A stretch of DNA of 28,696 nucleotides from Ruminococcaceae bacterium UBA5413 (GCA_002409585.1 DHNP01000004.1:1-28696); one strand, 5' to 3'. Numbered from the stretch's first letter, positions 7,126 to 15,367 are shown. Translations and numbers: made by a program. The notes: generated from the letters alone by a model not told the origin.

Positions 7126-8333
7126 ACCTTCTCGTTTTGCTTACGTCCTCTTTCCCGTATGGGAAAGGGGAGGAGTTTTTGGCTAACGAATTAAACTATA
7201 TAAGCGGCTTTGACAGGGCTGTTGTCTGCCCGTGCGGAGTAAAACCAGGAGACATACAGACAAAGCGCCTTAAAAGCGGGATGGAATGTTTTCCTGTGTC
7301 AGGCTGCGGCGGCGGTTCTTATGCACGTGTTATTTTCAATAAAAATGTTATTAAGGAAATGGCGTCCCTTTTGTTTTCCGGCAGGTTTTCTGCCGGGCGC
7401 GCGCACGAACTGCTTTTTTTTGCTAAAAACGCCGCCAATATTTATGCTTCGCTTAAAAACCTTCCGTACTTAAAAGATGCTGGCAGCGTGACTATATACA
7501 GCTACTGGTTCTACGATGAAGCTGCCGCGGGCGCACTCCTTAAAGGCTGCCTTGAAAAACACGGCAAAAGGGTGAGGCTTGTTTCACGCGCCCACGGGTT
7601 CGACATACACGCCGAACGCGCGAAGTACGGGTACCTTCCCATGCGCAGTTTCCTTTTCAAAAACTGCGACCGCGTTTTCCCGTGCTCTTTTGACGGCGGC
7701 GCCGTACTCAAAAAAGAGTTTCCAGCTTATGCTGACAAAGTAAGGGTCAGCCGTTTAGGCACTGAAGACCATGGCGTAAAATACGGTTCACGGAAAAAAT
7801 TCCGCATTGTATCATGCTCGTATATCGTCCCAGTTAAACGCCTTAACCTTATAGCGGAAGCACTCGGAAAAGCTGATTTTCCCGTAATCTGGACACATAT
7901 CGGTTCAGGGCCGCTTGAGCAAGAGGTTCGGTCGGCCGCCGCGGCTTTGCCTGAATGCGTGCGGTGCGAATTTAAAGGCGCTATGGAAAACGCCGAAATA
8001 ATGGACTACTATAAAAAAAGCGATATTTCCGTATTTGTTAACGTAAGTTCAAGCGAGGGCATACCTGTTTCCATTATGGAGGCCTGTTCTTTCGGCATAC
8101 CTGTTGTGGCGACAGGCGTAGGCGGCACGCGCGAAATAGTACGCGAAGGTGAAAACGGCTTTTTACTTGATAAGGACTTTACCGCAGATGAATTCATTGA
8201 TAAATTGAAGGCGGTAAGGGATTTAAGCGATACGGAGTATGAACGTATGTGCAAAAAATCTCGGCTGATATGGCAGGACGGGTTCAGTGCGGAAAAGAAT
8301 TACGGCGAATTTTACGGGGTGCTCGCTAAATGA
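7122..8333 (+). CDS. Glycosyltransferase family 4 (GT-B fold)
   Basis: A 403-residue soluble glycosyltransferase, probably acting at the inner face of the membrane on lipid-linked sugar intermediates. The N-terminal Rossmann half starts LLVLLTSSFPYGKGEEF. The C-terminal half has the donor-binding signature SSSEGIPVSIMEACSFGIP, continuing VVATGVGG, with the E-x7-E spacing of family GT4 (about residues 308-317). AHGFDIHAERA (about 158-168) is typical of capsular glycosyltransferases. The start is TTG, overlapping the polymerase stop as TTGA, with GGGGAAG upstream at 7111-7117. This suggests translational coupling. The donor sugar and linkage are unknown. Confidence 0.88.
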   Translation: MNLLVLLTSSFPYGKGEEFLANELNYISGFDRAVVCPCGVKPGDIQTKRLKSGMECFPVSGCGGGSYARVIFNKNVIKEMASLLFSGRFSAGRAHELLFFAKNAANIYASLKNLPYLKDAGSVTIYSYWFYDEAAAGALLKGCLEKHGKRVRLVSRAHGFDIHAERAKYGYLPMRSFLFKNCDRVFPCSFDGGAVLKKEFPAYADKVRVSRLGTEDHGVKYGSRKKFRIVSCSYIVPVKRLNLIAEALGKADFPVIWTHIGSGPLEQEVRSAAAALPECVRCEFKGAMENAEIMDYYKKSDISVFVNVSSSEGIPVSIMEACSFGIPVVATGVGGTREIVREGENGFLLDKDFTADEFIDKLKAVRDLSDTEYERMCKKSRLIWQDGFSAEKNYGEFYGVLAK

Positions 8334-9502
8334 AACTTTTATATCTTACTTTCCAGGAAGATGCGCCGCTTTACCTCGGCGTGACGAGAAAAATCGCCGG
8401 CCAGGCGCGCGCGTTTGAAAAACTCGGCTTCGACGTCACTTACACGCTGTGGGGCGGCGGCAGTTTCCGCTTTTATTCGGGCGGAAAAACAGAAGAGGTT
8501 AAAATAACTTCTTCACGCAAAATGATGAAAACCTTTGAAAGCATAGCTGAAAACTACATCTCAAAGAACGCTTTCGACGTTATATATTTCAGGCTGGACA
8601 GAATAAGCTTCGGTGTTATAAATTTGTGCCGGTTTGCAAAAAATAACGGTACGGGACATGTTATAATAGAAATTCCGAATTACCCTTATTTAAAGGATTA
8701 TATCAGGAATATAAAAAATGTTAAGCCTTTTAAGCGCCGCGCGGTAAACGCCGCTAAAGTTATCGCTACGGCCGCAGGGGACAGGCTGTCGGGGCTTTTC
8801 CTCAGAAAAGCGGCTGACGCCGCGGTCCTTATAGGAGACAAGGCGGAGAGCTTTTTCGGAGTGAGGGCCGTCAATATAAACAACGGCATAAACGCCGAAG
8901 AGTTTTCATGCGTTAAAAGGAAGGATTCCGGCGGCATAGTCATGGTAGGCGTAGCGGGCACTCTTTGGTGGCAGGCGTATGACCGCGTGCTTGAGGGCAT
9001 GTGCGAGTACAAGAAGAATAAAGCCTGCGGCGCTCCGGACATCCATTTCACACTTGTCGGCGGGGATGAAAAGGAAATGCCGGCTTTTTGGGAACAGGTA
9101 AAAAAGTACGGCCTGCAGGACGACGTAGACTGCCCCGGGTTTAAGTCGGGAGCTGAACTGAAAAGCATATATTCCGGAGCGGACGTGGGTATATCGTCGC
9201 TCGGCTGTTACCGGCGGGGGCTTAAGTACTGTTCGTCGCTTAAAGCGAGGGAGTACTGTGCCGCAGGGCTGCCGTTTGTTTATGCTTATGAGGACGACGA
9301 CCTTGACGGGGACCTGCCTTTCGCGCTTAAGTTCCCTAACGACCCTACGCCTATAGACATAGATAAAGTTGCCGCGCTGGTGTCGGCGTGCAGGGCTGAC
9401 CCGCTTATATGCAAGGCGGAAAAAGAGTTTGCGCGCAGCCGTTACGACTGGGTGCCTATTATGGAGCGTGTGCTGGCATTTGCCGGCATAAACATAAATT
9501 AA
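8330..9502 (+). CDS. Glycosyltransferase, GT4-like (second enzyme of the locus)
   Basis: A 390-residue GT-B type glycosyltransferase. It starts MKLLYLTFQEDAP, and the N-terminal half resembles GT4 acceptor domains, including EIPNYPY near residues 110-116. The C-terminal half has VGVAGTLWWQAYDR and FTLVGG. It then has GISSLGCYRRGLKYCSSLKA leading to REYCAAGLPFVY, which occupies the place of the usual E-x7-E donor motif. That motif is less canonical than in the preceding enzyme, so the donor may differ. The ATG overlaps the preceding stop as ATGA, and GGGGTG lies about ten bases upstream. Substrates are not deducible. Confidence 0.85.
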   Translation: MKLLYLTFQEDAPLYLGVTRKIAGQARAFEKLGFDVTYTLWGGGSFRFYSGGKTEEVKITSSRKMMKTFESIAENYISKNAFDVIYFRLDRISFGVINLCRFAKNNGTGHVIIEIPNYPYLKDYIRNIKNVKPFKRRAVNAAKVIATAAGDRLSGLFLRKAADAAVLIGDKAESFFGVRAVNINNGINAEEFSCVKRKDSGGIVMVGVAGTLWWQAYDRVLEGMCEYKKNKACGAPDIHFTLVGGDEKEMPAFWEQVKKYGLQDDVDCPGFKSGAELKSIYSGADVGISSLGCYRRGLKYCSSLKAREYCAAGLPFVYAYEDDDLDGDLPFALKFPNDPTPIDIDKVAALVSACRADPLICKAEKEFARSRYDWVPIMERVLAFAGININ

Positions 9503-9524
9503 AAGATTTTTCGGAGGATGACAT

Positions 9525-10769
9525 ATGGAGATGTCTGTAAGTTTTACTGAAATTGAACATTTCTTCAAAAGGACAAAGCTCAGGTTTGTCATAGTAGTGC
9601 TGCTTTTTGGCATAGTTTTCGGTTTGGCACCCCTTAAGCTTGTAAAACAGAAATATACCGCGACCGCTTCTTTTGTCATGTACTGCGGCGTGCCTGACGG
9701 TGTGGACAGCGACTACCACCTGCAGTATACAAACATACTTTACAGCCGTGTGCAGAGCGCCGTGGCGCTTGCGCTCAGCAACAACCTTCCCGCCGAAGCG
9801 GCACAGAAGGTAGGTGTAAACAAATCGCTTGTTTCCAGCATAACAGCCGAGCAGGAAAATTCCTCGCCGGTCGTAAAGCTGACGCTTACGTCTACCGATG
9901 CCTCAAAGGCGGCGCCGTTAGCCGATGCTGCCGCTGAAATTTTAGCGCAGCAGATGGTGGATGAATTCCCGTCACCGAAGCTTACGGCTACCGTTGTAGA
10001 CAAAGCCGTGCCTGCCGCGGCAAAGTCAAGAAAATCCGTGATGGCTAAAGACGGCATCCTCGGGCTCATAGTCGGCTTTATAATTTATGGCTGCGCCGGT
10101 ATCATAGCTGTAATAAATGACAAAACGGTACGCAGCGGTTCATTTGCGGCGGAAAACCTCCATACGAGGCTTTTAGCGGAAATACCGGAAAAAAGGAAAG
10201 ACGACTCTTTCAGGCGTATGCGTTCGTCGGCCCTTGAGCAGGGCGGTAAGGGGAAAAGCTTCCTTGTGACCGACGCAAGCGGCCATTCCTCGGCGGCTGC
10301 GGTGGCGGCGGGCTTTGCAAAAGCGCTTTCGCTCGGCGGCAGGCACGTGCTGCTGCTGGACGCTGACTTCAGGGCAGCTGGCGCGTCTGAGATTTTCGGC
10401 ATTAAAAGCGGTAAAAATGCCATTGACGTACTTAAGGGCGCGTGTCCATTTGCCGATGCGGTAAAAAGTTCCGGCGGCATAGACGTGCTGCCGGCGGCTA
10501 AATACACAGGCGGCGACCCGTCAGACCTTTTCTTAGGCGGAACTTTTAAACAGCTGATTGAAAAAGCTGAAAGCATATATGACTGCGTAGTAATATCCGC
10601 GCCGCCGGAAAACAAATATCCGGATGCGCAAAGCATGGCGGCGTTTCCCGGATGCGTCGTGCTTACGGCGAAGTGCGGCTTTACCCCTTATAACGAACTT
10701 AAGACGTCATTTGAAAGGCTTAAAACAGCAGGCGGAAATATAATAGGCATAGTGACTACAGGGAATTGA
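9525..10769 (+). CDS. Wzz-type chain-length protein fused to a degenerate tyrosine kinase-like ATPase
   Basis: Residues 1-195 form a Wzz/PCP domain: a membrane helix at about 24-41, an extracytoplasmic region, and a second helix at about 175-196. Residues 235-414 resemble the CpsD/CapB family of bacterial tyrosine kinases that control polysaccharide polymerisation. The Walker A' strand is kept (HVLLLDADFRAAG), but the P-loop, normally G-x-GKST, reads ASGHSSAAA with no Lys. Walker B, normally IIDTPP, reads VISAPP, so its Asp is lost. No tyrosine cluster exists at the C-terminus. I infer that it is not a kinase but a structural or regulatory subunit setting chain length for the polymerase. RBS GGAGG at about 9512-9516 fixes the ATG at 9525. 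It closes the operon. Confidence 0.85.
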   Translation: MEMSVSFTEIEHFFKRTKLRFVIVVLLFGIVFGLAPLKLVKQKYTATASFVMYCGVPDGVDSDYHLQYTNILYSRVQSAVALALSNNLPAEAAQKVGVNKSLVSSITAEQENSSPVVKLTLTSTDASKAAPLADAAAEILAQQMVDEFPSPKLTATVVDKAVPAAAKSRKSVMAKDGILGLIVGFIIYGCAGIIAVINDKTVRSGSFAAENLHTRLLAEIPEKRKDDSFRRMRSSALEQGGKGKSFLVTDASGHSSAAAVAAGFAKALSLGGRHVLLLDADFRAAGASEIFGIKSGKNAIDVLKGACPFADAVKSSGGIDVLPAAKYTGGDPSDLFLGGTFKQLIEKAESIYDCVVISAPPENKYPDAQSMAAFPGCVVLTAKCGFTPYNELKTSFERLKTAGGNIIGIVTTGN

Positions 10770-10778
10770 ACGCTGTAA

Positions 10779-10818
10779 ACTGCCGCATGAAAAGCAATGC
10801 CTGCGGCAGTGCGGCAGT
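10779..10818. repeat. Inverted repeat with a duplicated right arm after the polysaccharide operon
   Basis: ACTGCCGCA (10779-10787) is perfectly complementary to TGCGGCAGT, which is present twice with a one-base overlap, at 10802-10810 and 10810-10818. Two alternative nine-pair hairpins with loops of 14 and 22 bases are therefore possible. It begins nine bases after the stop of the chain-length gene. No T run follows, so this is not a classic intrinsic terminator. It may act as a transcript end structure, a Rho-related signal or a protein site. Confidence 0.6.
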
Positions 10819-10850
10819 ACTGGCGCAGCCCGGCTGATGTTGTTAATATA

Positions 10851-10880
10851 TTGACAATTAATAACCTGCCCGTATATAAT
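10851..10880 (+). promoter_or_regulatory. Strong sigma-A promoter for the ABC transporter operon
   Basis: Consensus TTGACA (10851-10856) and consensus TATAAT (10875-10880) are separated by 18 bases. This is the best promoter match in the window. Transcription near 10887 gives a leader of about 37 bases to the ATG at 10924, with a ribosome site AAGGAG at about 10910-10915. Confidence 0.75.
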
Positions 10881-10923
10881 AGCTTCGCGGGGAACTGCAA
10901 AATATAATAAGGAGCGTAAAAAG

Positions 10924-11964
10924 ATGAGAACTACCAAAAAGCTTACGTCACTTTTCCTGGCATTGCTTTTCGCGCTTTCAACGTCAGGCTGCGGAAGTAA
11001 ACAAAACGTTTCTTCTGATGTAACGAACAGTAAAGCGGGTTCATCGGCTTCGTCCGCGGCCGCGCAGTCAGAAAAGACCGTGGCGGTGGCCGCGCTTAAA
11101 GGCCCTACCGGCCTCAGCATGGCAAAACTTATGGACGACAGCAAAAGTAAAAAAACAAAGGTAAATTATAATATAAGCCTCGTAAGTTCACCCGACGAGA
11201 TGGTGTCGATGATTACCGGCGGCAAAGCCGACGCGGCGGCTTTACCGACTAACCTTGCCGCGGCGCTGTACAACAAAACAAGCGGGAACGTGCGGATGGC
11301 GGCGGTTACGACGCTTGGCGTTTTGTACCTGCTTACAAGCGGCGAAGATATTTCCAGTATAAAAGACCTTAAGGGAAAAACCGTTTACCTTACGGGCCGC
11401 GGAGCAACTCCGGAGTATGCTTTTGACTATATCCTCAAACAAAACGGCCTTACTGCCGGCAGCGATGTGAAAACAGTTTATGAGTCCGAGCACGCAGGGC
11501 TTGCCGCAAAAATGATAGCGGGAAGCGTAAAGATTGCCGTACTGCCGGAGCCTTTTGTAACACAGGTACTTATGAAAAATAAAGATGTGAAACGTTCCTT
11601 AGACATTACTGAAGAATGGGACAAAGCTTCCGGTGGGGAAAGCGTACTTTCCATGGGATGCCTTGTAGTAAGTAAAAAATTTGCCGCGGAAAATAAGGGC
11701 ACGCTCGACACGTTCTTGGATGAATATAAAGCGTCTGTTTCATATGCCGATACAAATACCGAAGAAACGGCCGCGCTTTCGGAAAAATACGGTATAATGC
11801 AAAAGACCGTCGCTGAAAAAGCCATCCCCAACTGCGGCATAGTTTATATTGACGGTGATGAAATGCAGAGCAAAATACCGGCTTTTTTGCAGATACTTTA
11901 CAAAGCTAATCCAAAATCTATCGGAGGAAAACTCCCGGATGACAATTTCTACTATAAAAAGTAA
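10924..11964 (+). CDS. ABC transporter substrate-binding lipoprotein, NitT/TauT/SsuA type
   Basis: The 346-residue product starts with a signal peptide and lipobox: TSGC with Cys23 as the lipidated residue, then a Ser/Ala-rich linker. The mature part has the two-lobed periplasmic-binding fold of the NMT1/SsuA/TauA class. It includes LKGPTGLSM (about 59-67), SIKDLKGKTVYLTGRGATPE (about 142-161) and the KIAVLPEPFVTQVL hinge region (about 203-216). Such proteins deliver small organic solutes, such as sulfonates, nitrate, cyanate or thiamine precursors, to the permease. The ligand here cannot be assigned. The 3' end overlaps the permease gene by 26 bases, and the permease ribosome site is embedded in this coding region. 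Confidence 0.88.
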   Translation: MRTTKKLTSLFLALLFALSTSGCGSKQNVSSDVTNSKAGSSASSAAAQSEKTVAVAALKGPTGLSMAKLMDDSKSKKTKVNYNISLVSSPDEMVSMITGGKADAAALPTNLAAALYNKTSGNVRMAAVTTLGVLYLLTSGEDISSIKDLKGKTVYLTGRGATPEYAFDYILKQNGLTAGSDVKTVYESEHAGLAAKMIAGSVKIAVLPEPFVTQVLMKNKDVKRSLDITEEWDKASGGESVLSMGCLVVSKKFAAENKGTLDTFLDEYKASVSYADTNTEETAALSEKYGIMQKTVAEKAIPNCGIVYIDGDEMQSKIPAFLQILYKANPKSIGGKLPDDNFYYKK

Positions 11965-12736
11965 AGCCGGCCCGAAAGCCGCCCGTAAAATTTTTGCCGC
12001 CGTGCTTTGGCTTGCCTTGTGGCAGCTGCTGTGCACTGCGGTAAAGCAGGAGATACTTGTGGTATCTCCTGTTCGCGTTTTTTTAAGGCTTTGCATCCTT
12101 GTGCAGGACGCGGCGTTTTGGCTTACTGTTTCAGGCACGCTGGCAAGGGTAGCCTTAGGGTTCGCGGCCGGCGCGGCCATTGGGGCGCTGCTGTCGGCGC
12201 TTACCGCGGTTTCGGGTTTCCTTTATGATATATTTCACCCGATTGTAGAAATAATAAAAGCTACTCCCGTAGCTTCATTCATAATTTTACTTCTTGTATG
12301 GACGGGGGCCGAAAACGTACCGGCTATTACTTCAGCGCTTATCGTTATTCCCATAGTCTGGGAGAACGTTTCGGAGGGTATACGCAAAACAGATGCCGGC
12401 CTGCTTGAGATGGCGAGAATTTTCCGTTTTGGCCGCGTAAAGGCCATACTCAAAATTTACGTGCCGTGCACCATGCCGTATTTTACCGCGGCATGCGCCT
12501 CCGGCCTCGGCTTTGCATGGAAAGCCGGCGTCGCTGCCGAAGTGCTCGCGAACCTTCCGCTTTCCATAGGCGGGCAGATATACGACGCTAAGATATATTT
12601 GGACACGGTAAACCTTTTTGCGTGGACGGCGGTAGTCGTGATTGCGAGCGTCGCGCTTGAGACCGCTCTAAGTAAGGCGGCTTCACATATACGAAAAAAA
12701 CGTGGCGGTGAGGGCTATGGGAATCAGTATAAATAA
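11939..12736 (+). CDS. ABC transporter permease, NitT/TauT/SsuC type
   Basis: A 265-residue inner-membrane permease with about six helices. The first starts at FAAVLWLALWQLL. The cytoplasmic coupling loop is visible near EMARIFRFGRVKAILKIYVP (about 158-177), the EAA-like motif of this family. ATPVASFIILLLVW is also typical. The ATG at 11939 is preferred over an in-frame upstream ATG at 11849, because GGAGG at 11923-11927 lies upstream and the length then matches SsuC/TauC proteins. It overlaps the lipoprotein gene by 26 bases and the ATPase gene by 20, as in tightly coupled transporter operons. Confidence 0.9.
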   Translation: MTISTIKSKAGPKAARKIFAAVLWLALWQLLCTAVKQEILVVSPVRVFLRLCILVQDAAFWLTVSGTLARVALGFAAGAAIGALLSALTAVSGFLYDIFHPIVEIIKATPVASFIILLLVWTGAENVPAITSALIVIPIVWENVSEGIRKTDAGLLEMARIFRFGRVKAILKIYVPCTMPYFTAACASGLGFAWKAGVAAEVLANLPLSIGGQIYDAKIYLDTVNLFAWTAVVVIASVALETALSKAASHIRKKRGGEGYGNQYK

Positions 12737-13340
12737 CGCATCTAAAAAATTCGGCGGAAAGCCCGTCCTCGACGGCTTATCGCTTGAACTGCCGCAGAAC
12801 GGCACTGTGTGTTTTTTCGGGCCGTCAGGCTGCGGAAAAACTACGCTTTTGAGGTGTATCGCTGGACTTGAGAAGCTTGACGCCGGCACTGTTTCTGGCG
12901 TAAAAGGGCAAAAACTCTCATTTCTTTTTCAGGAGGACAGGCTGCTGCCGTGGTGTACGGCCCAAGAGAACGTCGCGGTTGTGCTGGCATGCGGTAAAAA
13001 GGAGCGCTGCGCAAAGGCCGGGCAGTGGCTTGGGGCGGTGGGGCTTGCGGACTCCCTTGCGCTTTACCCAAGGCAGATGAGCGGGGGCATGCGCCAGCGG
13101 GCCGCGGCGGCACGCGCGCTTGCATACGGCGGGGACGTGTTTTTTTTAGACGAGCCATTCCAAAAACTCGACGGTGAAAACAAGCGGAAACTTATGGAGC
13201 TTTTCCGGAGACGTACCGAAGGGAAACTTACGCTGCTTGTGACGCACGATATGGATGAAGCGCTGCGGCTTGCGGGTACGGTTTATGTCCTGAGCGGGCC
13301 TCCGCTGCGTATTGCCGGTGTTAAAAAAGTCGGTATTTAA
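12717..13340 (+). CDS. ABC transporter ATP-binding protein, NitT/TauT/SsuB type
   Basis: The 207-residue ATPase powers the importer encoded just upstream. It has all motifs in order: Walker A FGPSGCGKTTLL (about residue 34), Q-loop LFQEDRLLPW, signature MSGGMRQR, Walker B VFFLDEPF and H-loop VTHDMDEA. The protein is somewhat short for SsuB/TauB (about 250), with no C-terminal extension. I choose the ATG at 12717, since GGCGGTG lies just upstream; in-frame GTG codons at 12702 and 12708 are alternatives. No clear terminator follows. Confidence 0.93.
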   Translation: MGISINNASKKFGGKPVLDGLSLELPQNGTVCFFGPSGCGKTTLLRCIAGLEKLDAGTVSGVKGQKLSFLFQEDRLLPWCTAQENVAVVLACGKKERCAKAGQWLGAVGLADSLALYPRQMSGGMRQRAAAARALAYGGDVFFLDEPFQKLDGENKRKLMELFRRRTEGKLTLLVTHDMDEALRLAGTVYVLSGPPLRIAGVKKVGI

Positions 13341-13369
13341 TTTGACGCCGATGAATAATAGCACGGCAC

Positions 13370-13398
13370 TTTATTTTTTTACGGTTTTATGGTATACT
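13370..13398 (+). promoter_or_regulatory. Candidate promoter for the sugar dehydratase gene
   Basis: A TATACT -10 box (13393-13398) has a weak TTTATT -35 (13370-13375) at a 17-base spacing. A T-rich tract (13371-13380) overlaps it. It lies 73 bases before the ATG at 13472. The only ribosome site is a poor TTGGAG at about 13459-13464. Confidence 0.4.
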
Positions 13399-13471
13399 TA
13401 CACGGTTATGAACAATAAGCTGGGGCTTAATTCTATAGACACAATTTTGAATATTTATTGGAGTAAGTAAT

Positions 13472-15367
13472 ATGAAGAGCAGAAAAATAAATTTTAAAAC
13501 TATTATACCGCAGATAATCATAGATGCCGTTTGCGTTTTTTTCAGTTACTGGATTGCGTTCAGACTGCGCTATGAAGGTATAGGCTGGCCTACCCCGATG
13601 GCCGACAGGGTCGCGTTCAACGTTTCCATTCCGTGGATGACGCTCATATGCATAGCTGTCTTTACGCTTTTCCGTTTTTACAGCACAATGTGGCAGTTCG
13701 CGAGCTTTGACGAACTGCTTCAGATATTTTACGGGACTACGGTTTCGTGCGTTTTATGTACGGTCGCGGGATATGTTATCTTCCCTAAAGCGCTCAATGT
13801 CATAAGGTTCCCAAACACCGTTTACTTCATGGGCTGGATACTGATATTGTTTTTTGTGGGTACATCACGTTTCAGCATCCTCTTTATGCGCAGAGTAAAG
13901 AGGAAAAAGCAGATGAGCGGTTCTCAATATACCCAAAGCCGCGTTATGGTAATAGGCGCCGGCGAGATGGGCTCTATGGTCATAAAAGACATGAAGTCTT
14001 CGCCAAAATCCAAAGGAATACCGGTAATCGCCATTGACGACGACAGGAAAAAACGCGGCACGCGCATACACGGGGTAAAGGTTGCCGGCGGGCGTGAAAG
14101 CATACCTAAAATAGTGGCAAAGTACAGCATAGACCAAATTATTCTTGCCATCGCCACGGCTACAAACAAAGACAAACATGAGATTTTTAATATATGCGCA
14201 AAAACCGGCTGCCGCCTCAGAACCATACCGGCCCTGTATGAGATACTTGAGGGCAACGCAGACCCGCTTAAGGTCCGCGACGTTAACATACTCGACCTTT
14301 TAGGGCGTGACGAGATACACCTTGACATAGCAAAAGTAAGCGATTACCTTGAAAACAAAACCATACTCGTAACAGGCGGCGGCGGCTCGATAGGAAGCGA
14401 GCTCTGCCGCCAAATAGCGCATTTTAACCCTAAGAAGATCATTGTACTTGAAATTTATGAAAATAACGCTTACGACCTGCAGAACGAGCTTTTAAGGAAG
14501 TTCCCCAAGCTTGACATGGAGGTAATCATCGGCTCAGTAAGGGACAAGGCGCGTATAGAACATATTTTTTCTACGTTCCGTCCAGATGTGGTTTTCCATG
14601 CGGCCGCGCATAAGCACGTTCCGCTTATGGAGCTCAGCCCGGGTGAAGCTGTAAAAAACAATGTGTTCGGCACTCTTAACGTCGCACAGGCATGCGACAA
14701 GTACGGCGTCGGCCATATGGTGCTTATCTCTACTGATAAGGCCGTTAACCCGACTAATATAATGGGCGCCACAAAGCGTATCTGCGAGCTTATCATCCAG
14801 TACTACAGCCGCAGGAGCAAAACCGACTTTGCTGCCGTAAGGTTTGGCAATGTGCTTGGCAGCAGCGGCAGCGTCATACCGCTTTTTAAGCGGCAGATTG
14901 CCGAGGGCGGCCCTGTGACCGTAACGCATCCTGATATAGTGCGTTACTTTATGACCATACCTGAGGCCTCAAGGCTTGTCATACAGGCCGGAGGCATGGC
15001 TAAGGGCGGGGAGATATTTGTCCTTGACATGGGCCAGCCTGTAAAAATAGTGGATTTGGCAAGGAACCTGATACGCCTTTCAGGGCTTGAGCCTGACACA
15101 GACATAAAGATAAAGTACACAGGACTCCGCCCCGGCGAAAAGCTGTACGAGGAGCTTTTGCTTGACAGCGAGGGCGGATGCCGCAAAACATCGCACGAGC
15201 TCATTTATATCGGCTCGCCGATACCGTTTAACGAAGAAACTTTTATCGCCGATATTGAAAACCTCAGGAAGGTAGCCGGCGTTGACAATATAAAGATGAT
15301 GGAAGTCATACACAGGCTTGTTCCTACGTATTCGGGCCATGCTGAAAGGACGGATCTTTTGGCGTAA
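13472..15367 (+). CDS. Membrane-anchored nucleotide-sugar 4,6-dehydratase (CapD/PglF/WbpM family)
   Basis: This 631-residue protein probably makes a UDP-4-keto-6-deoxy amino sugar (from UDP-GlcNAc in known members), the first step to modified sugars of capsules or glycans. Four N-terminal helices (about 10-150) anchor it. A first Rossmann-like domain has VIGAGEMGSM (about 160). The catalytic SDR domain starts VTGGGGSIGSELC (about 300). The reaction site has Thr421-Asp422-Lys423 in STDKAVNPTNIMGATKR. Met431, four residues before Lys435, replaces the usual SDR Tyr, as in PglF-type enzymes. YTGLRPGEKLYEELL near the C-terminus is also diagnostic. It is separated from the polysaccharide operon by the ABC operon but likely serves it. 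Confidence 0.93.
   Translation: MKSRKINFKTIIPQIIIDAVCVFFSYWIAFRLRYEGIGWPTPMADRVAFNVSIPWMTLICIAVFTLFRFYSTMWQFASFDELLQIFYGTTVSCVLCTVAGYVIFPKALNVIRFPNTVYFMGWILILFFVGTSRFSILFMRRVKRKKQMSGSQYTQSRVMVIGAGEMGSMVIKDMKSSPKSKGIPVIAIDDDRKKRGTRIHGVKVAGGRESIPKIVAKYSIDQIILAIATATNKDKHEIFNICAKTGCRLRTIPALYEILEGNADPLKVRDVNILDLLGRDEIHLDIAKVSDYLENKTILVTGGGGSIGSELCRQIAHFNPKKIIVLEIYENNAYDLQNELLRKFPKLDMEVIIGSVRDKARIEHIFSTFRPDVVFHAAAHKHVPLMELSPGEAVKNNVFGTLNVAQACDKYGVGHMVLISTDKAVNPTNIMGATKRICELIIQYYSRRSKTDFAAVRFGNVLGSSGSVIPLFKRQIAEGGPVTVTHPDIVRYFMTIPEASRLVIQAGGMAKGGEIFVLDMGQPVKIVDLARNLIRLSGLEPDTDIKIKYTGLRPGEKLYEELLLDSEGGCRKTSHELIYIGSPIPFNEETFIADIENLRKVAGVDNIKMMEVIHRLVPTYSGHAERTDLLA

Noticed and set aside
8906..9679. 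Long minus-strand open frame (257 codons) opposite the second glycosyltransferase and Wzz gene
   Set aside because: It is antisense to two well-supported genes, its product is rich in Arg and Pro with no recognisable motif, and no ribosome site or promoter is evident.
9740..10636. Minus-strand frames of 109 and 183 codons opposite the Wzz fusion
   Set aside because: Their Ser/Ala-rich composition is the expected mirror of the sense codons, and there is no independent support.
10771..10830. Classic intrinsic terminator after the polysaccharide operon
   Set aside because: The hairpin is good, but no run of T follows it, so I list it as an inverted repeat instead.
11849..11938. N-terminal extension of the ABC permease starting inside the lipoprotein gene
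   Set aside because: It adds 30 charged residues not typical of the family. GGAGG at 11923-11927 points to the ATG at 11939.
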